Shown one piece after another: positions 35,739-44,649 of a DNA stretch of 64,000 bases. Below the pieces are notes generated by a model. It did not search any database, was not told the origin of the DNA, and worked only from the letters and a program-made list of their open reading frames with translations. The stretch lies in assembly GCF_013744875.1 (NCBI RefSeq), contig NZ_CP059399.1:7378001-7442000 (forward strand). Direction: 5' to 3'. The stretch is from Nocardia huaxiensis. GTDB taxonomy: Bacteria; Actinomycetota; Actinomycetes; Mycobacteriales; Mycobacteriaceae. The stretch's first letter is position 1, and every line of letters begins with the position of its first letter. Made by a program: the position numbers and the translations under genes.

Positions 35739-36153
35739 CCTGCTGGCCCGCATCAGCGATCAGCCCCTGAACCCGGACGAGGTGGAGAAGGCCGTCAGCG
35801 GGCCCGAGCACGGTGCGGTTGTGGTGTTCACCGGTAAGGTGCGCAATCACGATGGCGGCCAGGCGGTTTCGGCGCTCGAGTATTCGGCGCATCCGCAGGC
35901 CGAAACCTTCCTGCGCAAGGTGTGCGCGGAGGTCGCCGCCGAATCCGGGCTCCCGGTCGCCGCCGTGCACCGCATCGGCCCGCTCACCATCGGTGATCTC
36001 GCCATCGCGGTGGCCGTCGCCGCCCCGCATCGCGCCGAAGCCTTCACCGTCTGCGCGGATCTCGTCGATCGCATCAAACACGAAGTGCCCATTTGGAAGC
36101 GGCAGATGTTCGCCGACGGCCTGTCCGAGTGGGTCAACGCCTGCGCGCACTGA
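35731..36153 (+). CDS. moaE: Molybdopterin synthase large subunit
   Basis: A 140-residue catalytic subunit that, with MoaD, makes molybdopterin. Landmarks: GAVVVFTGKVRNHDGG near 28-43, LEYSAHPQAE, HRIGPLTIGD, and HEVPIWKRQMFADG with the active-site lysine. Overlaps moaCB by 8 nt. Its TGA (36151-36153) abuts the antisense TCA of the permease stop, so the two convergent genes have no intergenic space and no separate terminator. Confidence 0.94.
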   Translation: MSDLLARISDQPLNPDEVEKAVSGPEHGAVVVFTGKVRNHDGGQAVSALEYSAHPQAETFLRKVCAEVAAESGLPVAAVHRIGPLTIGDLAIAVAVAAPHRAEAFTVCADLVDRIKHEVPIWKRQMFADGLSEWVNACAH

Positions 36154-37518
36154 TCACGCGGTGATCGGATCCTGTGGTTCGGAGTCCGTTGCCGTGGACG
36201 GTAGTGCGGCACGGGCGATTTCGCCCAGCTTCGAGTGGTTGAAGAGCAGATTCAGCAGGAACGCGGTGGCGGCGGCGAGGGTGATGCCGCTGTTGAGCAG
36301 GATCTCGGCCGAGGACGGGAACTTGTCGAACATGCCCTTGGTGAGGACGGGGATCAGGCCCACGCCGATGGCCACCGCCACGATGGTCAGATTCACGCGG
36401 TCGTCGAGGTCGGCGCGGCGCAGGGTGTCGATGCCGATCACGGCGATGGTGGCGAACAGGACCAGACCCACGCCTCCCACAACGGGTTTCGGGACGGCGG
36501 CCACGATCGCTCCGAAGCGGGGAACGGCGCCGAGGATGATCAACATGGCGCCGCTCACGGCCGTCACATAGCGGCTGTAGACGCGAGTGTTGGCCACCGC
36601 GCCGACATTCTGGTTGAAGACGGTGTCCACGAACGAGTTGAAGATGCCGCCGAGGACGGCCGAGAGGCCGTCGCCGACCAGGCCGCGGGCGATGTCGGCG
36701 CGTTCCACCTGCTTGCCGGTGATCTGGCCGATGGCCAGCATGCTCGCGGTGGATTCGGCGAAGACGACGGCCATGACGATGCTCATGGCGACCACGGCGG
36801 TGATCGGGAACTGGGGTGCGCCGAAGTGGAAGGGATCCGGCAGGCCCAGCCACTTCGCCTGCGAAACGCCGTCCAGTTTCACCAATCCCATGGGAATGGC
36901 GATCAGTACGCCGACGAGGAGCGCGATGAGAATGCCCAGCTGCGACCACACGCCGCGCCCGAGCACCGTGCATACGAGGGCGATCAGCAGGACCGCCACG
37001 GCCAGCGCGATATAGGACGGTGAGCCGAAGGTGTCGGCCTTCGGGTCGCTGCCCACGATCAGACCGCCCGCCACGCCGATCAGCGAGACGCCGACGACGG
37101 TCAGCACGGTCCCGGTGACCAACGGCGGGAAGAACCGCACCACCATGGCGAACGGCCACGCCAAGGCCACGCCGATAATGCCGCCGATCAGCATGGACCC
37201 CCACACCGCGGGCAGCCCGTACTCCTTGGCGATCAGAATCATCGGGCTCATGGCCACGAACGTCGCACCGGTGATGATGGGCAGCCGCGCACCCGCGAAC
37301 TTCCCGAGCCCCAGGCTCTGCACCATGGTGATCACGCCCGCGACCAGCAGGTCCGCGCTGATCAACATGGCAACGGTGGAATTGTCCAGCTTGGCGGCCG
37401 CACCGAACACCAGTGGCACGGTGACACATCCGGTGTACATGATCAGCACATGCTGCAGGCCGAACAGCAGCAGCCGCTGCCACGGCAGTCGGACGTCGAC
37501 GGGATGGGGCGAGGTCAT
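36154..37518 (-). CDS. NCS2-family purine (xanthine/urate) permease
   Basis: A 454-residue inner-membrane symporter with about 12-14 helices. FGLQHVLIMYTGCVTVPLV opens the first helix; TGATFVAMSP, the AESTASMLAIGQ substrate-site helix with Glu, and FNQNVGAVANTRVYSR (the NCS2 signature Q-N-x-G) follow. ATG 37518 has AAGGAG 5 nt upstream. Divergent from uricase and next to PucR, so urate or xanthine import is the likely job, rather than uracil. Confidence 0.9.
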   Translation of the reverse strand: MTSPHPVDVRLPWQRLLLFGLQHVLIMYTGCVTVPLVFGAAAKLDNSTVAMLISADLLVAGVITMVQSLGLGKFAGARLPIITGATFVAMSPMILIAKEYGLPAVWGSMLIGGIIGVALAWPFAMVVRFFPPLVTGTVLTVVGVSLIGVAGGLIVGSDPKADTFGSPSYIALAVAVLLIALVCTVLGRGVWSQLGILIALLVGVLIAIPMGLVKLDGVSQAKWLGLPDPFHFGAPQFPITAVVAMSIVMAVVFAESTASMLAIGQITGKQVERADIARGLVGDGLSAVLGGIFNSFVDTVFNQNVGAVANTRVYSRYVTAVSGAMLIILGAVPRFGAIVAAVPKPVVGGVGLVLFATIAVIGIDTLRRADLDDRVNLTIVAVAIGVGLIPVLTKGMFDKFPSSAEILLNSGITLAAATAFLLNLLFNHSKLGEIARAALPSTATDSEPQDPITA

Positions 37519-37700
37519 GAGGGCTCCTTGCGGCACATCGGGTGCCCACAGGCTAGGCAGCCGCACCGGGCGGGGTGTTTGTCCGATCGGCTGAATCGTC
37601 GCATGCGCGGGCCGTCCTGTTTTGTGTTCCGAACCAGCGTGTGCGACGCCGCGAGTGCGCCACAGTGGGGCACAGTGTTGATCGACCACGGGAGGCGCCA

Positions 37701-38621
37701 ATGACCGAATCCACCGGCAAGATCGTGCTCGGCCCGCACCAGTACGGCAAGGCCGAGAACCGGGTGGTGCGCATCTACCGCGACACCGACCGCCACGAGA
37801 TCCGCGACCTCAACGTATCCACCTGTCTGCGTGGCGCTTTCGACGACGCGCACACGATCGGTGACCAGCACGCCGTCCTTCCCACCGACACCCAGAAGCA
37901 GACCGCCTACGCCTACGCCAAAACCCACGGCGACGGCAGCATCGAAGACTACGGGCTGGCGCTGGCCCGCCACTTCGTCGACGACATCGAGCCGGTGGAT
38001 TCGGCCCGCGTCGAGATCGAAGAGTATGCGTGGCAGCGAGTTCCGGTCGCCGGGGTGGGGCACGCCCACACCTGGACCCGCACCGGGCCCGAAGTGCGCA
38101 CCGCCGCCATCACCGTTCAGGGCACCGGCCCCGCTCGCCGCGAATGGGTGATCGGCGGCGTGAAGGACCTGGTGATCCTCAAATCCACCGGCTCCGAATT
38201 CGCCGGCTTCCTGACCGACGACTTCACCGTCCTGGAACCGGCCCATGACCGCGTCCTGGCCACCAGCCTGGTCGCCCGCTGGCGCTTCACCGCCGCACCC
38301 GGCGACTGGAACGCCACCTACGACAGCATCCGCGCCACGCTGGCGGAAACCTTCGCCACCCTCCACTCCAAAGCCCTCCAGCAAACCCTCTACGAAATGG
38401 CCCGCGCCGCCCTCGAATCCCACCCGGTTCTGGCCGAGATCCGCCTCTCCGCTCCCAACAAACATCACTTCGCCTACGACCTGACCCGGTTCGGCATAGC
38501 CAACAACAACGAGGTCTTCCATGCCGCCGACCGCCCCTACGGCCTCATCCAGGCCAGTGCCCTCCGCGAGGACGCCCCCGACCCCGGAATCGCCTGGGAC
38601 CCTTACACCGGCGCGGTCTGA
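37701..38621 (+). CDS. uox: Urate oxidase (factor-independent uricase)
   Basis: A 306-residue T-fold enzyme oxidising urate to 5-hydroxyisourate. Landmarks: GKAENRVVRIYRD (Lys of the catalytic dyad region near 17), DTQKQTAYAYAK near residue 68 (the Thr that activates O2), the HxH pair in HAHTWTR near 120, and LKSTGSEFAGF near 160 with the substrate-binding Arg/Gln region beyond. GGAGG sits 6 nt before ATG 37701. The downstream hydrolases of allantoin synthesis are not in the window. Confidence 0.93.
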   Translation: MTESTGKIVLGPHQYGKAENRVVRIYRDTDRHEIRDLNVSTCLRGAFDDAHTIGDQHAVLPTDTQKQTAYAYAKTHGDGSIEDYGLALARHFVDDIEPVDSARVEIEEYAWQRVPVAGVGHAHTWTRTGPEVRTAAITVQGTGPARREWVIGGVKDLVILKSTGSEFAGFLTDDFTVLEPAHDRVLATSLVARWRFTAAPGDWNATYDSIRATLAETFATLHSKALQQTLYEMARAALESHPVLAEIRLSAPNKHHFAYDLTRFGIANNNEVFHAADRPYGLIQASALREDAPDPGIAWDPYTGAV

Positions 38622-38715
38622 CCGCGTTCACACCCACAAATGGGGAAACGGCCCGGTGCCATTCAATACCGTCTGCTTTCCAACCCGGCCCTGGGCCACC
38701 GAATTGTCGTCACTG

Positions 38716-38905
38716 ATGACAGGAAACGACCGCGCCATCGACGAGATTCGCGCCAAAGCTGATCGCGCCCGGGCGCTTTCGTGGTGAAGTCCGGGTCGAG
38801 TCGCATGGCACGAACAAGCCGACGCGCGAGCGGAGACGACTGGGAGTGTTGCAGGCCCTACCCGGCTATCACGCCAGGCAGGCTCGGCGCCTGCGAACGC
38901 GATGA
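38716..38905 (+). pseudogene. Short broken ORF, frameshift after codon 23
   Basis: ATG 38716 reads MTGNDRAIDEIRAKADRARA, then LSW and TGA. Skipping one base at the TGA restores EVRVESHGTNKPTRERRRLG and runs to TGA at 38903-38905. The helical start followed by W-E-V-R-V-E-S-x-G is suggestive of the YbaB-like small proteins found with type VII genes, but too little remains to assign it. Otherwise the 38622-38912 spacer is empty. Confidence 0.3.
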
Positions 38906-38912
38906 AGTCGGC

Positions 38913-40601
38913 TCATGCGCGGCGAGGATTCCCGAAATCGTCTGGCCCCTGCCCCGAGGCGGTCGGACCGCTCAACGTGCGCATCGCCAGATACAGGTCG
39001 AGGCGGTCGTCGAGGCGGCCCAGGTCGCGGCCGGTGAGTTCTTCGATGCGGCCTATGCGGTAGCGGACGGTGTTGAGGTGCAGGTGCATTCGTTCGGCGG
39101 CTTGGCGCCAGGAGCCTTCGCAGGCCAGGAAGACCTCGAGGGTCGGCAGCAGCCCGGCACCCGTGCGCGCGTCGTACTCCACTACAGGGCCGAGTACCCG
39201 CTGGGCGAACCGGTGCTGTAATGCGCCGGGTACCGCCGCGAAAAGTCCTATCGCAGAATCGATGTCGGCGGCCCGCACGGTCACCGCGGATTCGCCGTCC
39301 CGGGCGGCGGTGGCGGCGGCGCCCGCGGCGGCGACGGCCCCCTGCAGAGCTTCGCCGGGCTGTGGCGCGCTCACCCCGATCGCGATCCGGATTCCGTCGA
39401 GAGCGGAGACCAATCTCCCTATGCGCGTGCGGAGTTCGGTCGCGACTCCCGCCTGCGTCCCGCCGACCACCGCCACGATTCGACCCTCACGATCCAGCGC
39501 TGTCGACACCTGCCGCGCGGCAGCTCCGAGCATGCGGCCGGCAGCATCGGAGATCTCGTGCGGGGTGGCCTCGACTGTCGCGACATCGACACCTGGACTT
39601 GCGGATTCCGGGTGGGTGAGGCGCCGGTCCGAGGCGCTGCCGAACGGGGTGGCGGATGTGGCCACAGCGAGGACGTCGTGCAGGACCGAGCGGATCGCAT
39701 CCTGACCGTATGCGCCCGCCAGCGGGCCCGGTCCGATTGAGGTGTCGATGTGCAGGTCGCAAACGACGGCGACCACCGCTGGGCCGCTGTGGCGGGCGAA
39801 CAGTGCCGACGCGTTGCCGGCGAGTTCCCAGCTCAGGCGCAGCCGGTCGGCGTCGCGCTGCCGGTACAGCTCCAGGACCGCGGCCAGGTCCGGGCCGTAC
39901 AGGCCGGAGTCATTGCCGGCTGGTCGAATTGCCAAGTACCAGGCCGTGATTCGGTCGCCGTGGCCGATCTGGTGGATGCGTGTCGCGCCTCCGGTCACGG
40001 CGGGGAGCATGGGGGCGGTCAGGGCGGTGGTGACGATACGGTCGATGTCGAGTTCGGACAGCGGGGCGGTGCCCGCGACCACCCGACCGGTCGCGGTGAG
40101 GATCCAAGCCGAAACCTCTTGCTCCGCAGCGACTTCGGTGAGCAGTTCGGCAATGTCTGCTCCGGCGGCGACGGCCGCCAGCAGGCGGCGTTGGCGGTCC
40201 AGGCCGGATTGCACTCGCTGCCAGCGTCTGTCGGCGGCGCGGTCGGCGAGGTATTCGATGATGCGGCTGAAGGGAACACTCTGTGGGGCGGAGAGGAGGG
40301 GAAGCTGGTGACGTTCGCATGCCGCCACCACATCGTCGGGGACATGGCCGTGCAGGGCCTGGCCGGCGACCACTCCCGCCGCACCGGCGCGGGCCAGCAT
40401 CCCGACATAGCGGTCCGAGTCGGGGGCGTCGCTCCGCCAGACCAGGCCGGTGCAGACCAGGGCGCCCGCGGTCACGAAGGGGCGGGGGTCGGGCATGTCG
40501 GTGGCGCAGACGCGGGCCACCGGGCGGTCCAGGGCGGTCGGGTCGCCGTGCAGCAGGCGCATGCGCAACTGTGGCGCTTCGAGAATGTCGCGCACTCGCA
40601 T
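38913..40601 (-). CDS. pucR: PucR-family regulator of purine catabolism
   Basis: A 562-residue transcription factor. The N-terminal PucR sensor domain spans about 1-125 (VRDILEAPQLRMRLLHG, MPDPRPFVTAGALVCTGL). A middle GGDEF-like/CdaR-type region covers about 260-440. The C-terminal helix-turn-helix at about 490-545 is LLPTLEVFLACEGSWRQAAE followed by LHLNTVRYRIGRIEELTG, the PucR/CdaR DNA-binding signature. Start ATG 40601. Placed beside uricase and the purine permease, it most likely controls them in response to a purine breakdown intermediate. Confidence 0.9.
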   Translation of the reverse strand: MRVRDILEAPQLRMRLLHGDPTALDRPVARVCATDMPDPRPFVTAGALVCTGLVWRSDAPDSDRYVGMLARAGAAGVVAGQALHGHVPDDVVAACERHQLPLLSAPQSVPFSRIIEYLADRAADRRWQRVQSGLDRQRRLLAAVAAGADIAELLTEVAAEQEVSAWILTATGRVVAGTAPLSELDIDRIVTTALTAPMLPAVTGGATRIHQIGHGDRITAWYLAIRPAGNDSGLYGPDLAAVLELYRQRDADRLRLSWELAGNASALFARHSGPAVVAVVCDLHIDTSIGPGPLAGAYGQDAIRSVLHDVLAVATSATPFGSASDRRLTHPESASPGVDVATVEATPHEISDAAGRMLGAAARQVSTALDREGRIVAVVGGTQAGVATELRTRIGRLVSALDGIRIAIGVSAPQPGEALQGAVAAAGAAATAARDGESAVTVRAADIDSAIGLFAAVPGALQHRFAQRVLGPVVEYDARTGAGLLPTLEVFLACEGSWRQAAERMHLHLNTVRYRIGRIEELTGRDLGRLDDRLDLYLAMRTLSGPTASGQGPDDFGNPRRA

Positions 40602-40826
40602 GGGCGCCTCCTGCCTCCGGTTCTACTGCGCCACACCGTAGGAGGCGGGTGTTGCCGGGTCGTTTCGGTGGTGCTGCGGGGAGTTCACGCGCACGGACGT
40701 GGCCGCGGGAGACGACCTCGGAGGCGTCCGCACCAGCGCGTGATGGATGCCCGCGGGTTCGGTCGGCGCGCCCGCTCTTGCTCCGGCCATGCGCGGGGCC
40801 GCGAACGCCTCCGCCGTCGACGCCAT

Positions 40827-40832
40827 TAGGGT
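40827..40832 (+). promoter_or_regulatory. -10 element of a leaderless promoter for the COG0523 gene
   Basis: TAGGGT, 7 nt, then ATG 40840; no ribosome-binding site between them. Confidence 0.5.
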
Positions 40833-40839
40833 GGGCGGA

Positions 40840-41925
40840 ATGGGTCGGCGGATTCCTGTTCTGGTGGTTGCGGGGTTCTTGGGGGCGGGGAAGACGACGC
40901 TGCTCAATCACCTGTTGCGGAACAATCGGGGGATTCGGATCGGGGTGGTGGTCAACGACTTCGGGGCCGTGAACATCGACGCCATGCTGGTGGCCGGGCA
41001 GGTGGACGCCATGGTGTCGCTGGGGAACGGGTGCGTGTGCTGCGCCGTGGATGTGGGTGAGCTGGATGCGCTGTTCGATCAGCTGGCGCAGCCGAAGGCC
41101 AAGATCGATGTGATCGTGGTGGAGGCCAGTGGGCTCGCCGAACCGCGCAATCTGATTCGGATGATCGTGAACAGCGAGAATCCGCGGATCACGTACGGCG
41201 GGCTGATCGAGGTCGTCGACGCGGAACATTTCGAGGAGAGCCGCGCGCAGCATCCCGAACTCGCCACGCATCTGCGGATGGCCGACCTGGTGATGGTGAA
41301 CAAGGCCGACCGGGTCACACCGGAGGCGCTGGACACCCTGCGCGACGAGATCGGCGCACTGGCCTTCCCCGCAGCGGTGTACGCGACCGCACACGGGCGG
41401 ATCGACCCGGGCCTGCTGTTCGACGCCCCGCGCCGAGCGGCGAGCAAACCTCGTGTGGGAGAACAGCTCAGCCTCGACGAACTGCTCTTCGCCGAGACCG
41501 AAGCGCACGACGACCATGAACACGACGCCCACTGCGACCACCACCATCTGCACGACGAGTACCAGAGCCTGTCCTTCACCAGCGACACCGATCTCAACCC
41601 GCGCGCACTCATCGCCGTCTTCGAAGACCCCCCACCCGGCCTGTTCCGCGCCAAGGGCACACTGGCCTTCGCCACCCCCGACGATCAGCGAAAGTTCGTG
41701 CTGCACATGGTCGGCCGCCACATCGTGGTGGAACCCGTACCGTGGCCGCGCCACGAACCGCGCACCAGCAGCCTGGTCCTCATCGGCGCGGGCCTGGACA
41801 CCGACATCGCCCTGGAACGCCTCCGAGCCACCGTCCACACCGGCCCCGAACCCCTGGGCGAACAGGAACTCCTGCCGGTCTGGCGCTACGTCACCGCGCA
41901 TGACCACGCCGACACACCAGCTTGA
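40840..41925 (+). CDS. COG0523/CobW-family GTPase, metal chaperone
   Basis: A 361-residue G3E GTPase. Walker A GFLGAGKTT (residues 12-20). The metal site GNGCVCC holds Cys65, Cys67 and Cys68, the CxCC motif of COG0523 zinc or cobalt chaperones. VVEASGLAEP near 93-102, and the guanine-specificity motif NKAD near 154-157. A histidine-rich stretch (about 223-238, ten His/Asp-rich positions) separates the GTPase from the CobW C-terminal domain and could bind zinc. It is not next to cobalamin genes, which favours zinc homeostasis over B12. No Zur box was seen upstream. Confidence 0.9.
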   Translation: MGRRIPVLVVAGFLGAGKTTLLNHLLRNNRGIRIGVVVNDFGAVNIDAMLVAGQVDAMVSLGNGCVCCAVDVGELDALFDQLAQPKAKIDVIVVEASGLAEPRNLIRMIVNSENPRITYGGLIEVVDAEHFEESRAQHPELATHLRMADLVMVNKADRVTPEALDTLRDEIGALAFPAAVYATAHGRIDPGLLFDAPRRAASKPRVGEQLSLDELLFAETEAHDDHEHDAHCDHHHLHDEYQSLSFTSDTDLNPRALIAVFEDPPPGLFRAKGTLAFATPDDQRKFVLHMVGRHIVVEPVPWPRHEPRTSSLVLIGAGLDTDIALERLRATVHTGPEPLGEQELLPVWRYVTAHDHADTPA

Positions 41926-42033
41926 TCCGGCACACCCGCCGGAGCCATTGCCCAGGAAAGCGCCCACCCTGGCCAGGACACCGTAGGGTGCGGGAGGGAA
42001 TCGTCGAATCGTGTCGGCACCCAATGGCATGAT

Positions 42034-42049
42034 TCGAATATATGTTCGG
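42034..42049 (+). promoter_or_regulatory. LexA-type SOS box upstream of the DprA-like gene
   Basis: TCGAATATATGTTCGG matches TCGAAC-N4-GTTCGA, the mycobacterial SOS-box consensus, at 10 of 12 fixed positions. It lies 22-37 bp before the ATG, overlapping the expected promoter. AAGGAGG then sits 4 nt before the start codon. Confidence 0.6.
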
Positions 42050-42070
42050 TTACGGCTCGAAGGAGGGTAG

Positions 42071-43021
42071 ATGACACGTTCAAACGGCCGCGATCCAGAT
42101 CCCGCTACGAGCGGCATGATGCCCTGGGATGATCGCGACCGAGCCGCACTGGTGGCGATGATGCGGCAGAAACCGAAGAATGCCGAATGGTCGGAACTAA
42201 CCGAACGCATCACGGATCGGGGGAGCGCCCGCCTGCTCTGGGAAGACGAGTTTCCCGCAGATCTGTTCGGTGATGACGACGCCGCAATAGTTCTACGTCG
42301 GTCGGCCGAAGATGTCGAGGCATGGAAGTCAACACCGTTCCAGATGCACACCTTCATGGACGACTCCTACCCGGAGCAATTGCGTTCGGTTCGCAGAATG
42401 CCCCCACTCGTATTCACCCAGGGGCGACTCACTCCGGGCGAGATCGGTGTCTGCGTCGTCGGGTCGCGGGATGTCTCCGCTGCGGGGCTCTCGTTCGCTC
42501 GTTCGGTCGCCCAGGGCCTGGTGGCCCAAGAGTTGACCGTTATCGCCGGGCTCGCAAAGGGAATTGACACTGCCGCACATCAGGCAACCCTGGATGCAGG
42601 CGGACGGACAGTGGCAGTCCTTGGGAACGGGCTCAAACGCGTTTACCCACAAGAGAATCGAGCGCTGCAAGCCAAAATCGCCCAGCATGGCATGCTTCTA
42701 ACGCACTACCTTCCCGAGTATTCGCCAACTCGCTGGTCATTCCCCGCTCGTAATGTGACGATGAGCGCATACGGAACGGCCACCGTCATCGTCGAGGCAG
42801 GAGAGAAAAGCGGCACAAGGATTCAAGCGCGCGAAGCGGTTGCACACGGTCGCCCGGTCATCCTGAACGATACGGTCGTTCGATCGACGGATTGGGGACG
42901 CAGGCTCCAGAACGAGCCGGGCGTGTACGTTGCCACATCTCCAGAGGAAGCAGTGGGGCATGTCATGACGATTCTTAAGCACCGCCTGACGGTGACGAAG
43001 CTGTTGCGCTCCTGCCGATGA
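42071..43021 (+). CDS. DprA/Smf-like Rossmann-fold (SLOG) protein
   Basis: A 316-residue protein with the DprA core. CVVGSRDVSAAG (128-139), VIAGLAKGIDTAAHQATLD (157-175), VAVLGNGLKRVYPQEN (181-196), FPARN (224-228), and VIVEAGEKSGTRIQAREA (239-256) preserve the nucleotide/ssDNA-binding motifs. The usual N-terminal helix-hairpin-helix domain is replaced by about 90 residues I do not recognise, and no winged C-terminal domain is present. That makes it an accessory relative of the competence DprA rather than the housekeeping one. Overlaps the next gene by 4 nt (ATGA). Noticeably less GC-rich than its neighbours, suggesting acquisition. Predicted SOS-inducible. Confidence 0.82.
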   Translation: MTRSNGRDPDPATSGMMPWDDRDRAALVAMMRQKPKNAEWSELTERITDRGSARLLWEDEFPADLFGDDDAAIVLRRSAEDVEAWKSTPFQMHTFMDDSYPEQLRSVRRMPPLVFTQGRLTPGEIGVCVVGSRDVSAAGLSFARSVAQGLVAQELTVIAGLAKGIDTAAHQATLDAGGRTVAVLGNGLKRVYPQENRALQAKIAQHGMLLTHYLPEYSPTRWSFPARNVTMSAYGTATVIVEAGEKSGTRIQAREAVAHGRPVILNDTVVRSTDWGRRLQNEPGVYVATSPEEAVGHVMTILKHRLTVTKLLRSCR

Positions 43022-43875
43022 TTCCGGCTGACCTCCAACTGATCCGAGCGGTTGTCCGCGAACGAGTCGGCGGCTTCTTCTGCAATACCTACGTACCGGG
43101 GACGGCCGGAGTATGCGTAGTCTGCAGAGGGCCTGCTGCCGAGCAGGATCTGTGCAACATATGCCAGGGCCACCGCGCAACGTTCGGAAATCAACTGGCA
43201 GACAGAACCATCCTGCTGACATATGCACTCGGCAACTACCCTGATGGCCCGCACCAGTCCGCACACGTGGTGCGGGCATACAAGGGTTACAAAGGAACCC
43301 ATCCTGTTCGGCAATGCCAGCAGGATCTCGAACTGATGGTGTCGGTCGCTGTCGGTCTGCATGGCGGATGCCTCGACAATACCCCGACCGGATCGTGGGA
43401 TTCACTGACATTTGTTCCATCGCTGGAGCGGCCGGGCAGAAGTCATCCCGTCACGAGCCTGGCCAACGCGGCTCTGGCCGGCGATCCGATAGCTGTAATG
43501 GCCGGGAGAACACCACAGGGATCGCTGGAGAAGTTTCTCCTGGAGCCAGGTCCAGGAGCGAACGTCAAGCGCCGAATGGTCCCCGACCGCTACCGAGTTC
43601 CCGACATGTGGCGATCAGCCGTTGCCGGAAAGAACGTGCTGATCGTCGATGACACATGGACAACCGGTGCGAGCGCGCAGGGAGCAGCGGTGGCTGTCAA
43701 ACAAGCAGGTGCCAGCAGCGCTACGGTGCTGTGTGTCGATCGCTGGCTGCGGTGCGACTGGTCTGATCACCAGGCACTGATCAACTCGCTGAGCGGTAGC
43801 TATGACGCACTGCGATGTCCGATGCATGGGCGAATGTGTCTACCCGGCACCGGATTCACGGTGATCACAGACTGA
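43018..43875 (+). CDS. ComF-like phosphoribosyltransferase with zinc-ribbon
   Basis: A 285-residue protein. An N-terminal four-cysteine ribbon (CVVC at 33-36, CNIC at 46-49) resembles ComF. The C-terminal type I phosphoribosyltransferase domain has the PRPP loop VLIVDDTWTTGASAQGAA (207-224), and VPSLERPGRSHPV near 133-145. Two further cysteines lie at the end (RCPMHGRMCLP). Its start codon overlaps the DprA-like stop, so the two are made together. ComF and DprA both act on incoming single-stranded DNA in transformation. Pairing variants of both in an SOS-boxed two-gene unit suggests DNA repair, DNA uptake or defence; this is inference. Possibly binds or makes a nucleotide signal. Confidence 0.8.
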   Translation: MIPADLQLIRAVVRERVGGFFCNTYVPGTAGVCVVCRGPAAEQDLCNICQGHRATFGNQLADRTILLTYALGNYPDGPHQSAHVVRAYKGYKGTHPVRQCQQDLELMVSVAVGLHGGCLDNTPTGSWDSLTFVPSLERPGRSHPVTSLANAALAGDPIAVMAGRTPQGSLEKFLLEPGPGANVKRRMVPDRYRVPDMWRSAVAGKNVLIVDDTWTTGASAQGAAVAVKQAGASSATVLCVDRWLRCDWSDHQALINSLSGSYDALRCPMHGRMCLPGTGFTVITD

Positions 43876-43943
43876 AACCATCAGTCCGGCGCTATGCCCT
43901 GCGGACGAGCACGCCGGCGAACGACCCTCTCGAAACCGCCGCA

Positions 43944-44531
43944 CTACGTCAGGGCGGATCCGATGACGGTGACCACGACACCGCGGACGGCCGCCTTGTC
44001 CGGCGCTGGGCTGCACCGGTCGGCGAACAGTAGGTGTGCTGCGCCTATCAGGGTCGGTGCGAGTATTTCCACCTCGGCGTCGGCGGCGACACGGCCGGCC
44101 TCGCGCTCGGCCTCGAGGTAGCCGGCGATCATGGCTGTCATCTCGGTCATGAGCGGGATGCCGGTGGGGCGGTCGGCGCGCAGGCGGGTGCGCAGTTCGT
44201 CGCGGAAGATGATGAGCCCGATCACCGCTACGGCGACGCCGTCGAAGACCGAATTCAGTGCCGCGGTGAGATTGCCGAGAACTGTTCCCGCTCCGGCGGA
44301 TTCCAACAGGGTGACGGCCAGATCATCGACCTGGGCGATGCGGTCCAGCACCAGTTCGACCAGAAAGCCGTCGAAATCGGTGAAATGCCGGTGCAATACG
44401 CCCTTGGCGCACCCCGCTTCGGTGGTCACCGCGCGGCTGGTGAGCGCGGCGGGCCCGTCCCGCAACAGGATTCGCTCCGCGGCATCGAACAGCTGCTGTC
44501 GCGGATCCTGAATCGCCACGCCTGTCGGCAT
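43944..44531 (-). CDS. TetR-family transcriptional regulator
   Basis: A 195-residue repressor. Helix-turn-helix about residues 10-55: PRQQLFDAAERILLRDG and LTSRAVTTEAGCAKGVLHRH, with the canonical glycine turn. ATG 44531 with GGGAG 5-6 nt upstream; the frame extends to 44582 without a better start. Divergent from a methyltransferase across a 347-bp spacer filled with GGGC-N4-GCCC palindromes, which are its likely operators. Confidence 0.85.
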   Translation of the reverse strand: MPTGVAIQDPRQQLFDAAERILLRDGPAALTSRAVTTEAGCAKGVLHRHFTDFDGFLVELVLDRIAQVDDLAVTLLESAGAGTVLGNLTAALNSVFDGVAVAVIGLIIFRDELRTRLRADRPTGIPLMTEMTAMIAGYLEAEREAGRVAADAEVEILAPTLIGAAHLLFADRCSPAPDKAAVRGVVVTVIGSALT

Positions 44532-44649
44532 GCATGCTCCCTGTCTCTCATCGCGCGCCGAATCATCATGCACGCCTGGCACTTCACACCCGATACTCCC
44601 GCACCGGCGGTGACGAGCAGGCGCGTACCCGCCACGGGGAGGCGTTCAC

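Noticed and set aside
36151..36156. TGATCA palindrome as an operator
   Set aside because: It is only the abutting stop codons of two convergent genes.
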